From: Orbilia blumenaviensis
Taxonomy: Eukaryota > Ascomycota > Orbiliomycetes > Orbiliales > Orbiliaceae
NCBI GenBank assembly: GCA_036872755.1
Contig: JAVHNS010000005.1
Coordinates: forward strand, 1,674,001-1,738,000
DNA length: 64,000 nucleotides
Reading direction: 5' to 3'
Each line of letters begins with the position of its first letter. Position 1 is the stretch's first letter. Both the position numbers and the translations under genes were made by a program. The notes below the pieces were generated by a model. The model saw only the letters and a program-made list of their open reading frames with translations. It did not search any database and was not told the origin of the DNA. Positions 46,231-58,795 of the stretch are shown one piece after another.

Positions 46231-48298
46231 TATGATTAAGTTTAAGTAGAGATAAGAGGCTTTTAGAAGCTCTTTTTGTTTGTTTGTTGTAAAGGTCGAG
46301 TTAGAAAAAAAAAAGGATGGATATAACGAGGAAGAAACCACACGAGGTCTACGTGCGACACAGTATTCCGGAGTGTTTAGGTGAAAAAAGATGAGATGAA
46401 AAGCTCCGAAGTGGACAGATCGCTGTCGACTTATCTGTCCGTGGCGAAAGCAAGATGGTCGCAAGAGGTAGAAAGAAAAAAAAAAAGGTTAAACCAATTC
46501 GTGGTAGGAGTGAGATATATAATCCGTCTTAGTGGTGTAGTAAAAACAGCAAGCCGTAAAAAAAAACGAATATATATATATAAAAAAGAATGGGTATTAT
46601 AGTCGTATTGATTTGCGCAGGTTTTTTTGGTCTTCAACGTTTTCTTTCCGTTGCGGTCGTTATATGGTTGTTACGAATTCGGACGAGATTCCTTGCTCAA
46701 AAAAAAAAAATAAAAAAAAAAGCGTGGCTGTAAAGCAAAAGGGCAGGGCTTTATGAATAAGAGGTCGTTTCAATGGCGTCTCGGGATGGCACACTATTGA
46801 TTCTGCGCGAAGTCTTTCGGTTTCTGGAAATGATTATGCGAAACCGGTCGGAACTTATTATTTCTTTTCGTAAATTTTGTATATAAAAAGAAGGTTAAGA
46901 GTATCAGATATTGCCGGGTTCAAGCTGTTGTTGAAGGATTTTTGAGTTCGAACGAGCTGCTTTTCGAGGGATGAAGAAGATATATATATCGGTAGGAATT
47001 AAGAAAGAAGAAAAAGTGAATATACGGATTGGGACTAGGCTGACGGCTGGAGGATGAGGCTGAAGTCGATACTGAAGAAGAAGATGATGTGATGACTTGA
47101 GAGAGAAAAAGGTGTACGAGCGGAATCGATTAAGTATTAAATATTAAAAAAACAATTGAATAGAGTCGAAAGGTATGCAAGTCAAAATGTCGATAATACC
47201 TCTTTTTTTTGTTTTGGTGAAAGTGAAAATATCCGATTAATCAACAGTTATCGAAAAAAAAGACGAGGGATGGTATTATTATAGCCAGAAATATATTAAA
47301 AGCGAAGGAGGACAAGAGAAGTAAGAAGAGCCTCAAAAAAAGGACCGAGGGTATTGATTCGCCGATGCAAAAGGCGGGTGAGTCGAATCGACTAGCTTAT
47401 AGACAAGGCTGCTTTAGTTACCTACTTAGCTCCCTAGGTAGGTACTTAGTACTTCTGTTCCGTAGTGCGAATAAAGAGGCGATATATATAAATAAACCCT
47501 CCAAGCCCCGAGCCTCCGACGAAATGATTCGCAGCAAGGCAGGTTCTCTAGCACAATCGTACAAACAGTCCAGTACAGTATACCTAGCTGGTACGTACGT
47601 ACGTACGTTGCGAACGAAAGTGCTGCAAGGCTTATGCCTCACCCTTTCGTCTAGCTCCAGTCCAGTCGATGTATACCTGCTGCGTGCGCAGCAAACAACC
47701 CCCAGCTGTTTTGGCACTTGCTATTTCTGGTGGGCTCGATGGGATGGGCGGTGCGCAAGTCAAAGGTACGTACCGAAGAATCAGCCGCGAAAGAGAAAAA
47801 AAACGAATTCGAACAGCGACCGAATGCAGAAAGACCTTTTTGGAAGGAATCCGATCCCCAGGGATCAATCGCAAAGTGCAAGTGCAAGGCAGTGACTTTT
47901 CGGTCGAAAAGAGTCGTCGTTATTAATATATTTGTCGGGCACGTGTATCACACCTCGTAAAGCGTTTCTCAAGAGATAGAACAATTATAATATTAAGATT
48001 AGGATTAGAGATTAAGCAAGAGTGTACGTAAGGTCCCAAGCTTCGAAAGGTCGTACAGCATAAAAAGGACCAAGAGAATTGAGTCGTGATATCGATAATA
48101 GAGAGGGGGGAAAAAAGAAAGAAGATACTGGTATTAGATAATCGAGCGAACGAAGCTGTGAGAGCAATTGCAAGTGCTTAGTCGTTATAGCAGACAAGCA
48201 AAAGGTATTGTGATGAGTAAGAGGAGAAGAAATAATACAAAGAGCCTGGTGACTGCGACGGCGAATTCTTTTTTATTACTCTTCCTTCTGGAGAATTG

Positions 48299-48333
<35 letters not shown>

Positions 48334-50226
48334 GATCGCTTCAATAAGGTTTCCCTCGCCTGACAAAAACTGGGAATAGGGAGGTGAATGGAAGCTAGCC
48401 AACCTCTCTCGCACATCCAACAAGGGAAAAGAACAGGAAAAGAAAAAGAAAGGAAAACACCAACAAGCTTGTCGCTAGCTAACGTTAACAGTCGAAGTGA
48501 CCAACCAGATTGCCCAGCCCGATCACAACATGTCTTGCTCACAAGCCCTGGTCGCTGTTTCGCGGTCGATGATATGTAATTATATGATGCAGATGAGCGC
48601 CTTCGAAAAAAATTTAAAAGGTGATGGATGCTCAGATCTCCATCTCCATCTCCAGCTAAGCTAAGCTTCCGCCTACTCTTCGCGGTTTAGCACCAGGTAC
48701 AATCCCTACAGTGTACAACAGAAAAAAAACTGTCATATCGAAGGAAAACCCGATGGTATCCTGTTGCTTACCCCTTTTGAAAAAAACATACATAGAAGGG
48801 GACTTGATCTCCTTCCAAGGTATAGTGAAGCTTCACGCTCAAACTTGTCACAAAAATAAAAGCAAGAGCGCCATCCAAGAAGATCATCGCAATGCGGAAT
48901 AGCGAATTGCACGACGGCGACCCACCCCAACGTACCAACCTCCCGCACCTACATACATCCATCAGACATTTCGCTCATGCGCGAGAGAGCCGGCTACATA
49001 GCACTTCGCATCAGCAGCCCTGGGTGTGCGCATGAGTGTGAGAGAGGAGGCAAGGAAGACCCCATGCAATACCCTTAGCATGCGAAGCAAGGAAAGCAAG
49101 CTTCCCCAAGCTTCTTCAGTTCATTTCGTTTAAACCTCCCATACAAGAATTTTTGATGATGATGATGACGAAAAAAACGACATGGGCCGGGGTTTCTCTT
49201 ATCCTCCCATTGAAAGGGGAAAGGGAAAAGGAAAGCTTGACCAGGGGTACAAGAAACCACTGCATTGACGTACTACAGGAAAAAGTAGCAGTAGGATCTT
49301 CTAGAAGGAAGGGAGTAGGGGAAAAAATGATTGCAGCTGTCAAGCTTAACAGCATACCCGCCAAAATTCCATTACGAAACACCCGTCACCCATCTAGAAG
49401 CTCAAGCTGTCAAAGGGTAAAATAGGGCGAGCTCAAGAAAAAAATGTCCTTCGCATATCGCAGACTCTAGCTCCATTCTGGAATTCACCATGATTTCTTA
49501 GCTTAGACAGGGGCTAATATCTGAGGAAAGCGCGTGGTATGCGTGCGGGTAGCAGCGCATCGGAATTCCATACTCGAGACGAGGTTGTGCATCCCCGTCA
49601 CAATTGAATCCGTACCTGACCTGCATGCTAGTGACAACTTTGAGCTGGGCGTGCATCTACGCGCTGAATGGACGCCCTAAACTGGACCAATTTCACATCG
49701 ATGCACCTGATGGGAACTTCAAGACATAAACCCATTGACCTCCAAGCTTCCCCAAATACCACTATAGATAGATAGATATCGATAAGGTAGAAATATAAAC
49801 AAGAGAAATTCTATCCAGCCCACGAATCTAAGCCTCTAAGCTAAGCTCATCCGAAAGACAAAGAAAGAAAGACAGCTTATAAGAAAAGAGTATATCCCAG
49901 AATCCCGCACCAATAAGCTGCTGCTATATACAAATCTTCTAAGCACCACATCCAAAAACAAAAAAAAAAAAAGTGTAAAATATTCCTTCAATAAACTCCA
50001 AGGGAATCAAAACCAAAACCGCAAGAACTTTTCTATAATTCTCGCCCCGATAGGTTCCTGATTCACCCTTTTTCTATCCCATTATCTATTTCCTTGTTTC
50101 TCTTTTCTCTCTTTTCTTCTTGTTTTTTTCTTCTAAAAAAAGTCCACAACAGAGTCTACGGTAAATTATGGGTTTAAAAATAAAAAAGAGGGGAATGGAG
50201 TGATGGTGAAAAGAGTAGGAAGCTCT
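46231..50226. other. Four-kilobase region without a gene
   Basis: No coding region is supported. It has many A-rich tracts, including about 32 consecutive A at 48299-48330 and about 23 at 50340-50362, and short GTAC repeats (47593-47608). It separates the Ca2+-ATPase 3' end from the upstream side of the small secreted-protein gene. A long promoter or an unrecognised non-coding transcript is possible. Confidence 0.5.
48299..48330. repeat. Long poly-A homopolymer
   Basis: About 32 consecutive A residues in non-coding DNA; no adjacent retroelement coding sequence was seen. Confidence 0.9.
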
Positions 50227-53200
50227 CTACTCCTTCTTTGGCTTAACGGCAGCCTTCTGGTCATACACCTGCCTCTCCACGAACTTCAAAATCTCATCAA
50301 TAAATCTAATAAATCACCGGAAAGTAATTAGCACCCATGAAAAAAAAAAAAAAAAAAAAAAACAAGCCTACCGCAAACCGCGAAAAGATATATCCCCCCC
50401 AAAATAAAAATCATCAGAAATAAACTTACATTACGGGCAATGAAATGGCCACCACAGCCTTCCACTCGTGCACCGTCAGTGGTGTGATCGAGAACATAGT
50501 CTGGAAGACTGGAACGTAAAGAATCATGAAGTGAAGAGCCATAGACAGAGTAATAGCCGCGATAAGGTTGAGGTTGTTCCAGAGTGGCAGTGTAAGAAGC
50601 GATTCGCTAGAGCTGAGTGCGTTCATGGCGTTGAACATTTCAATAACGACAAGACTGCACAGATTAGATAAAATTAGCATCCATACCCCCCAAGAGCGAA
50701 CGACAGTAGGGGTATACGTACATCGAAAGCGAAATCGTAGATGCAGCCTTCGACATATCGTTTGAAAACATATCACACCCAAGTTCCGGGAACAAACTCG
50801 AGCACTTGTGGAAATTTGTCTATATCACCCCGAACAATATTAGCTGTCTGTTCCACTCATATCTTTCCAAACACTACTACTACTGATATTGTAAAAACTC
50901 ACCAACTCGTAAAACGAAATCTGCGGTCCTTGGCTGTTGTACATGAACCACCAAGCATATCCAAACACTGTCGCCGCACCAACATAAGTTCCAATAACCA
51001 TATACCTGAAGAACAACCATCCAGTGACAAGCGGCTCGTCCCGCTTCCTAGGTTGGCGTTTCATGATATCATGGTCTGGCGGATTGAACGAAAGCGCAGT
51101 GGCCGGAAGTCCATCGGTGACAAGGTTAACCCACAACAGTTGAACAGGAATCAAGGCCTCAGGCATCCCCAAGAGAACAGTCAAGAAGATCGAAACAACT
51201 TCGCCAATATTCGAGGAAATCAGGTAACGGATGAATTGCTGAGTATTGTTGTAGATCGAACGACCTTCCTCGACGGCCAATTGGATTGTTGCAAAGTTAT
51301 CGTCGGCAAGAACCATGTCGGCGGCCAATTTGGCAACATCAGTACCACTACCCATAGCAACACCAATATCCGATTTCTTCAAAGCTGGAGCATCGTTAAC
51401 ACCGTCACCAGTCATGGCAACAACCTCGCCGCTGCTCTGTAGAAGGTCAACAAGTCGGCTTTTATGTGTAGGTTCAGTTCGAGAGAAGAGACAAGCGCGG
51501 TTCGCGACTTCCAATTGCTCGCTGGGGGTCAAGTTGTCGAATTCACGGCCAGTATAGCTCTTCCCAGTAAGATCCTCGTCGTAGCTAAAGACACCGATTT
51601 GCTTGCAGATGGTCTCCGCGGTTTGTTTGTTATCTCCGGTAATGACAACGACACGAATACCAGCTTCCCTGCACTTCCTGATCGATTCCGCAACTTCTGG
51701 CCTTGGAGGGTCCAACATAGCAACCGCACCGACGAAAGTCATATTCTGTTCCAACTGGAGATAATCGCCTGAAGTTTGTGCCTTTCCAATCATAGGATGC
51801 GAGCCAATTCCGTCCACAAAAGCGAGTGCAATAACCCTGAGTCCCTGTTTCGCATATGTTGAAACCTTTTCGTTGACCAATTGAGCGTGTGCCGACGTAA
51901 ACGCTACCTTCTTTCCATCTTTACCGCGAATAACAGACGTACACCTTTCCAAGATCGATTCCGGAGCACCCTTTACAAAAAGCCTTTGCTGTCCCTGAGA
52001 TTCAACCAAAACTGACATGCTCTTCCTGTCTCTCGCAAATTCGTAGGTCGCGAGCCGATTGAACTGGGATGCGTAGTACCTGTTGGCCTCGTTGATGCGT
52101 TCGTTGATGCTGTGCTTTGCCCGTTGTTGATTATACCCAGGGTCAGGAGTACCCAGCTTCTCGACGAGAACTTTCAAGGCGGCTTCAGTGGGCTCCCCAA
52201 CATTGGCGAAGGTATTCGATTTAGCGTCATACGAGATTTCAGCGTCGTTACATAGCGCGGAGATTTCAGCCATACGACGGACAACGAGCGAGAAAGCAGC
52301 CGGAGACTCGAGGACCTTTCCATCTTCAGAAGTTACGTTTCCATCGGGTGAGAAAGTAGTGCCCTGGATAGAGATTTCAGAAACCTTGCTGTCCGAGTCC
52401 GAGAAGTATACCGCACGGGAGACGCTCATCTGGTTAGTTGTCAAAGTACCGGTCTTGTCAGAGCAGATGACACTGCAGCTTCCAAGAGTTTCGACGGACG
52501 GCAGGCTTCGGACAAGGGCATTCTTCTTGGCCATCTTGCGAGTTCCCAGAGCAAGGCAGGTGGTAATAACAGCTGCCAGACCTTCAGGAATAGCAGCGAC
52601 ACCGAGAGAAACAGCGATCTACCCCGGACAATTAGCTTCATAACCTCCCCTTAAGCTCTATCTTATAAACTCAGAACATACCTTAAGGTAGTAGATAGCT
52701 CCCTTCAACCATCCATCATGCGACGAATCGTTGAAATGTCGGATATTGATAACCCAAACCAAGATACAGATAACCATAATAACCTTCGCCAATTGATCAC
52801 CAAAATCATTAAGCTTCTGCTTCAACGGCGTCGGCTCCGAAATCTGATCCACAATACTGCTATGAATATCACCAATCGCGGTAGCCTGACCCGTCAAAAC
52901 CACAATAGCCCTAGCGTGTCCAACCGTAACCGTAGTTCCCGAGAACAACATGTTAACCTGATCCTGCTTCACAGCCTTATTATCAGCCACGGCGTCCAGA
53001 TCCTTCGCTACACTCCCACCCTCTCCAGTCAGGATAGCCTGGTCGACACGGAAGGAGTTGCTATTTATCGAGATTAGACGGCAATCGGCGGGGATACGGT
53101 CTCCAACGGCGACATCGACAAGGTCGCCCGGAACGAGGTCTTCGGCTTTGATCTTAGCTATCCTACCGTTACGGATGACTTTGGCTTCGTTGGCGGAGTA

Positions 53201-53755
53201 TTCGTTGAGCGCGGCAATGGCCTTTTCGGCACTGCTTTCCTGGGTGACACCGACGACTGCATTGAGGATGAGGATTGTAAGGATCTGGATAGACAGGTGT
53301 TAATAAAGTTGAAACAAGGTCAGATTAGAGCTCCGGTAGAGTTGGAAAGTAGCTAACGTACGACAGCTGGATCGACAAAGGCATACCAATCATTGCCACC
53401 CTCGATGATAGCAAGGAAGAATGATATAGCAGCCGATGCCAATAGGATAATGACTAGCTGGTCCTTGAACTGTTCGAGCACGAGTTCCCATAGCGGGGTG
53501 GGTGGTTCTTCTGGGATAGCTGTTGTATTTCCAAACTCATCATGTTAGCAAGAAAAAAATAAAAATTCATGCAGAGTCTCGGAAGATGCCGAAATATCGA
53601 GGGGAGGAAAAAAAAAAAAAAAAAAAAGGTAACATACCATTCTTCCCATGCTTAGCCAAAGACTCGGCGACCTGATCGTCTGTTAGACCATCTTGCAGCG
53701 AGACCTTGAACTCATCGACGACCTGGTCGACGGTAAGTGCAAACGCCCCCTCCAT
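50227..53755 (-). CDS. SERCA-type calcium-transporting P-type ATPase
   Basis: Seven exons, 53755..53638, 53519..53362, 53284..52682, 52618..50903, 50819..50722, 50654..50430 and 50305..50227, join in phase into 998 aa, the usual SERCA length. It pumps cytosolic Ca2+ into the ER or a related store, at the cost of ATP. Visible motifs are the N-terminal cation-ATPase segment, [50 protein letters not shown] (A-domain; TGES in most relatives), [33 protein letters not shown] (Ca2+-binding M4), [13 protein letters not shown] (phosphorylated Asp347, as expected for Asp351 of the animal pump), [33 protein letters not shown] and [18 protein letters not shown] (M6). The C-terminal tail is Lys-rich with no ER-retrieval KKxx. 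Fungal homologues include nca-1. Confidence 0.95.
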
Positions 53756-56197
53756 CTGATTCCTTAAGCTCTCTCTCTTTCCTCCCAGTATAACAAGCCA
53801 AGCTAGTATCGATCCAGCAAAGATTTACAAGTTTCTTTTTGAATAAACAAAAAGGAAATAGAAAGAAATAAAAGGAAAAGACGATGATGAAGAAGAAGAA
53901 GAAGAAGAAGAAGAGTATGATACCAGAAAAGAAGACACTGGCAAGAAGATGAGAAGAAAGTGAAAGTGAAAGAGAGAAAAAAAGGGTTAGCGATCAGAAG
54001 TAGCAGGTAGCAGTGGTAGTAATAGCGGTAATAGTAGTAGTAGATGAGGTGGAAATTTGAGAAGAGGCCAAGTTTCGTTTCGGGACCCGCTCGTGGGGAG
54101 GATACCTAGGTCGTAATAGTAATAGGTAGGATTAGGGTGGGATGGATGTGTTTTCTGCGTTTGGTGGATCAAAACGCAGGGCAGAGCTATGCTGCTGCCG
54201 GGGCACTGTATTACCCAAAACCAACAACGGACAAGGGTTTGCCAGAGGAGATGCGACGGGACAAGACTGCCGCCCAGCGAAAATCTTAAACAGCCTTGGT
54301 TCCTGAAATCTGAGATTGCCCTTCCTGCAGGATTTCGCGAAAGACCGAACGGCGCACAGAAACAAAAAAAGGATCCAGAGGCTACTCTTTTCCCTTCGCT
54401 TTCGCTTTGGTCAAGATGATGAAGATGAAGATGATGGTTGATAGTCAAGTAATTGGTAGTAGCAGTGGTGGTAGAGGAGGAGTGGGACAGTGGGATGGGA
54501 CGTTCTAACCCTCTCCCTCGCCCGTTATACGATTCGATTCTTAAGTTCTGGCCAGCGTAAACCGTTTTGAAGGATTACAATATCAAAAAAAAAAAAAAAA
54601 AACGAATACATATAATATAGCCAGCCACTAGTTACCAAGTAGTAAAAAGGGCGGAATTTTCTGGAACGAAAAGGTCTAGTCAAAAAAGAAGGCGAGAAGT
54701 CTCCAGTGAATCGAATCGAGACCGTTCCTGCCAGTCATCTGCTGCACATGGGAGAGGGGGGCCGAAGCGGCATACTGTGGCTAGTTTTGCGCGGTGTGTG
54801 GTGCGGGATGATATTGATTTGCTGCAGGGTTTCCCTCTGGAGGAGGGGAATGTCTGGGGGTCTTGGTCTCGGTCTCAGTCTTGGCTTAGGTCCTCGCCTC
54901 TTGAAAAATTTCTCCACCAACAAAAAACAACGACTATTTCTTCCTCTCCATCTTCCTCTTCCTCTTCCTCTTCTCCCTCTCTTCTTCTTCACATCTTATG
55001 ACCGAACTACCACGATCACATTCTTCTTTTCTTCATCTTCGCACATACAACAGTAGCATCATCAGCATCAGTATCATCAATTGACAAGATCAATCCTCCC
55101 ATTCATGCGATCACCATCGTGTATCTAAAGTACCCAGCAATGCCACTTTCATCATCATCACCATCCCATCCCTCGTGACACCCATGCCCTTCTCTCCAAC
55201 CTCAATAACAAATATAATAAAAAAGAAAGAAAAAAAAAAAAAAAAAAAATCCACCAAACCCATGACCATGCCTACTTCCCGACCTTCTATTCCCCCCAAC
55301 AAGGGAATAGATCTCAGACTTCTTCTCTGGTCTCGAAGCATACTACTTTAGGTCTTATGGAATATGAATCAACTTCAGACAAACTTTTTATTCCCATATT
55401 TCCTTTCCTCTATTCTTTTCTCTCGGGAAGGGGTTGGAGTGAGGGGGGGTATGGGAAAACCACGTCAACTCCACCCCGATCTTTTTGATTCGTGATTGAA
55501 AGGGACTATTTAATTGACGTACATACATCTCTTTTTTCTTTATACATATATAAGAATATGCAATATTGCCTGTGATGAATGAGATATATATATAGTATAT
55601 AATATATGAATAATCGTGATTCGACCGCATGAACACAAAATTTAAAAACATAAATTATGATTAAGTACCTAGCTCGCTCCCACACTAGAGGAGCGTGATG
55701 GCGGTGGCGGTAGTGGCAGGCGTAAACAACAGCAATACACATGAATTATGCCGCTACCACCATCGCTATAGGCATACGGTATAAAGTATATATCGATAAC
55801 ACGACGCTTCTTCACATGCTAAAGAACGAACATTTAAACCAGATCAGACCAGACCAGAAAAGCAAAGACCGCATTTGAAGCGAAGCAAAATTAACAGAGA
55901 CCATTAAAAACCCTCTTTTTTAAAAGTTAAGGACATTATTACAAACTCCGCCATGCATCATGCAGAAATTACAAACGACGAAAAAAAAAAAAAAAAAAAG
56001 GATGCATCGATATGATAAGACGGAGACAGGAACAGGAACAGGATATGGTTTTTCAACGAAGAGGTATCAGGTAATGTAATACTTTAGAAGTAAACGATAG
56101 AAACAATCCTTCTCTATAAAGCATTTAAAAAAGGGGAGAGGGTGGGAACCCTTTTGCTCTATTAGAAAAGAAAGAAAGAAAAAATAGTCAAAGAGCA
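53756..56197. other. Intergenic region upstream of the Ca2+-ATPase
   Basis: No gene is supported. A GAA trinucleotide run (53887-53914) lies about 140 nt upstream of the ATPase start, probably in its leader. CT-rich and T-rich tracts follow (54940-55000). An A tract (55981-55999) lies before the MFS gene 3' end. Confidence 0.55.
53887..53914. repeat. (GAA)n microsatellite in the ATPase leader region
   Basis: GATGAAGAAGAAG-type trinucleotide repeat of about eight units in the non-coding strand upstream of the Ca2+-ATPase gene; on the gene strand it reads as CTT repeats. Confidence 0.85.
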
Positions 56198-58795
56198 TCA
56201 GATAGTAACATTATTCCCGGCTCCCGGAACCTCCTCCGGATTAGTCCTGGGTTTAGTCCCAAGTCCTAACGCAGCCAGAATATCATGTCTCTTAAAGAAA
56301 CTCCTGTTTCTCTTCCCAAAGATATACATCGGAACCGTCAACAGGCACACAAACACCTGCGCAGACCCCAAGATGGTAAACATCTTAGGTCTCCCCAGCT
56401 TTTGCAGCCAGGTGTACGCATCGTAGGTGATACCGTATGAGAAGAAGTTCTTGAACATCAACAGGCAAGTGAACGCTTCGATAGCGATATCACGATGCGC
56501 GTCGACGATGTATAAAGCCGCAGCGGAGGCACCGATAACCATACCAACCACTTCAAGCCCGAGGAAGAAGACAGGACCAACCCACCCGTGAGTAGCAGCA
56601 TACTTAGGCTCGGTAGTAAACCCGAAGCCGTATACACCCATGCACCCACAGATCTAGACAAAGACAATATCCCTCGCAATTAGCCACCTTCCCAATATCT
56701 ATAAAAACGCGGGGTAAGAAGGTAAGGATCACATACCAGCATGGGAATAACCAACAACATCCGGAACTCCGGTTCATAGACACCTTTGTTCTTGCTCACA
56801 AGCCATAAAGTCGTGAAGTGCGTGAACAAGCCTGTGATAATGAACCCAACTAGAGCGCCCACAAAGGCTCCGGCATATGTGTACCCAATCTCAGCTACAG
56901 TGAATTGACTAAAATAGGAAGGTGTCAGCTCAGCATGCCACTTTCATCGAAAACAACGCCAAAAACCACAGGAAAAGCGAGATAATCATACAATGGGGGA
57001 AAGGCGAATAGCAGAGCAAGGACCACACCGATGAGCACGGTCCACCCAATAAGTGTGCCCATGATCAAAGATCCCTATCCGTCAAAAGCCGGTGTTAGCA
57101 ATACTGATGACATTCCGTGAAAGATGATATGTCATCATCATAACCCGTGTGTGTGAGAGAGAGAACCCACCCAAGCAATAGCTGGTTGAAAGAACAACGG
57201 CAAAGGTCTCAATGCCAATAACCAAAGGCTATCATCAGTCTTCCGCCCGTCGAAAGGCATCAAAGTCTGCCAGTACGTCTTCTTCTGCTTAGGTTCCTTA
57301 ACCGGCTGAGAATTCTCTCCATCAGACGAAGAACCACGAGCATGCTTTTCTCCACCGCTAGTATCATGGAAATCATCGGTCGAGGCAATATCAAGATCGA
57401 GATGGGCTGCACGGCGGAAAGCAGTTTCGGGACAAAAGAAGAAGATAGCGGGCAACATGGCACCTGAGAAGATCGCGGCGAGGTAGAACATCCATCTCCA
57501 TCCAAGGTGCTCCGAGATGACACCTGCAATAACGGGCGAAAAGAATGCACCACCGTACAGCGAAAGATTTGCCAAAGCCATGCGAATACCGCGTTCCTAC
57601 CAAAAAATATCGTCATGTCAGTCATAAAATCCAAATCCAGACATTCAAAATGCAAGAGAAAAAACAGCTGTGTCTCACATGAACATGATACAAATCTCCC
57701 ACGACAGCACCTAGCAGCGCCTCGAACGGGCAGACGCCAACACCTTGGATGATACGAGCCCATAGGATGGATCTGTAACTTGTTGCTGACCCGGCCCAGG
57801 CATTCGATATTATGAGAAGCACTGTGCCGATCAAAAACGCATGTCGCTTTCCATACACGCGAGCCGTTGGAACGAATATAAACCCGGCCATTCCTACGCC
57901 GAAAAGGTGCCATCCAGTCCTAAGATATCCCTCAAATATCAGCACAAAATATCCTCCCAAATATAACTCGGAATCGGAATCGGAATCGGAATGTCGGCGT
58001 ACAATAGAGCAACGGGTGTGATATCTCTCAAGCGGAATTCGAAAAGTAGAGTCAAAGAGTCGGCGGACAAAATCGGTGTCATTCTATACATCATCGTCCT
58101 CCATCAGCAATCCCCAGGTTCCAGAACCATATAAATCCAGCATGGAGCTATGAACTCACGCAGAGGCGATAATCTATGATCCAGTCAGTAACGAGTAACA
58201 CCTTCCCGGAGTTAACGAATGGGGGAAAACCAACAACATACAGCGTCAAGGGACAGAATAAACATGATCAGATCTCTGCGCCATAACGGCCAGTTCTAAT
58301 AAACCAAAGAGCGACCGTATTAGTATGCTGTTTTGCTGGAAGTACTTCGAGCCGGTATTCAATGGAGCGTCTCAAGACCAGGGCCAAGACTATTATTACT
58401 AACCAGCTATATGCACGCAAACACATATTATTAGCATCAAATCTCGAATCCGACCGAAACCACAAAAGAATTGGACATCAAGGGAAAGGAAAGAAAGGGA
58501 AAAAACTTACAGGATCATTCGGATCATCACTAGGCTGCGGGACCAGGACGATAGGTCGAGGCCCCGAAGTATCATACTTCAAATTCGGATCAACTGTGAT
58601 GTTATCTCCTCGTATGTCGTCTTCCAGAATCGCAGTGCCTAAACGAGTCGTACCCAAAAAGAGCCCCAGAGCAGAGCAGAGTCGTATATATTAGAAAAGC
58701 CAACCGTCGGAATTGAAATCGAGGGCGAAAAACCAGATGGTAAGCTTACCCGGCACGTGCGCGAGGTGACGGTCTTCCAATATTCCCAACCCCAT
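56198..58795 (-). CDS. Major facilitator superfamily transporter (DHA1-like)
   Basis: Ten exons, 58795..58750, 58638..58511, 58295..58242, 58173..58160, 58083..58003, 57919..57679, 57596..57171, 57074..56992, 56908..56737 and 56653..56198, join in phase into 566 aa. Start MGLGILEDRHLAHVPG, then PNDPNWPLWRRDLI before TM1. Later blocks are VALLTGWHLFGVGMAGF, VPTARVYGKRHAFL (the motif A loop), SILWARIIQGVGVCPFEALL, VGDLYHVHERGIRMA, SPVIAGVISEHLGWRWMFY with PETAFRR after TM6, a hydrophilic central loop, then TM7-12. The pattern is that of fungal proton-coupled drug/metabolite exporters; the substrate cannot be told. No biosynthetic cluster adjoins it. Exon 4 is a 14-nt micro-exon, and one intron contains four CGGAAT repeats (57969-57992). 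Confidence 0.88.
57969..57992. repeat. CGGAAT hexanucleotide repeat inside an MFS intron
   Basis: Four perfect tandem CGGAAT units lie within the intron between exons 5 and 6 of the transporter gene. In an unspliced reading they would encode an Ile-Pro repeat. Confidence 0.95.

Noticed and set aside
47593..47608. GTAC tandem palindromes as a possible regulatory array
   Set aside because: Only four units in non-coding DNA, with a similar run at 61403-61418; simple-sequence origin is sufficient.
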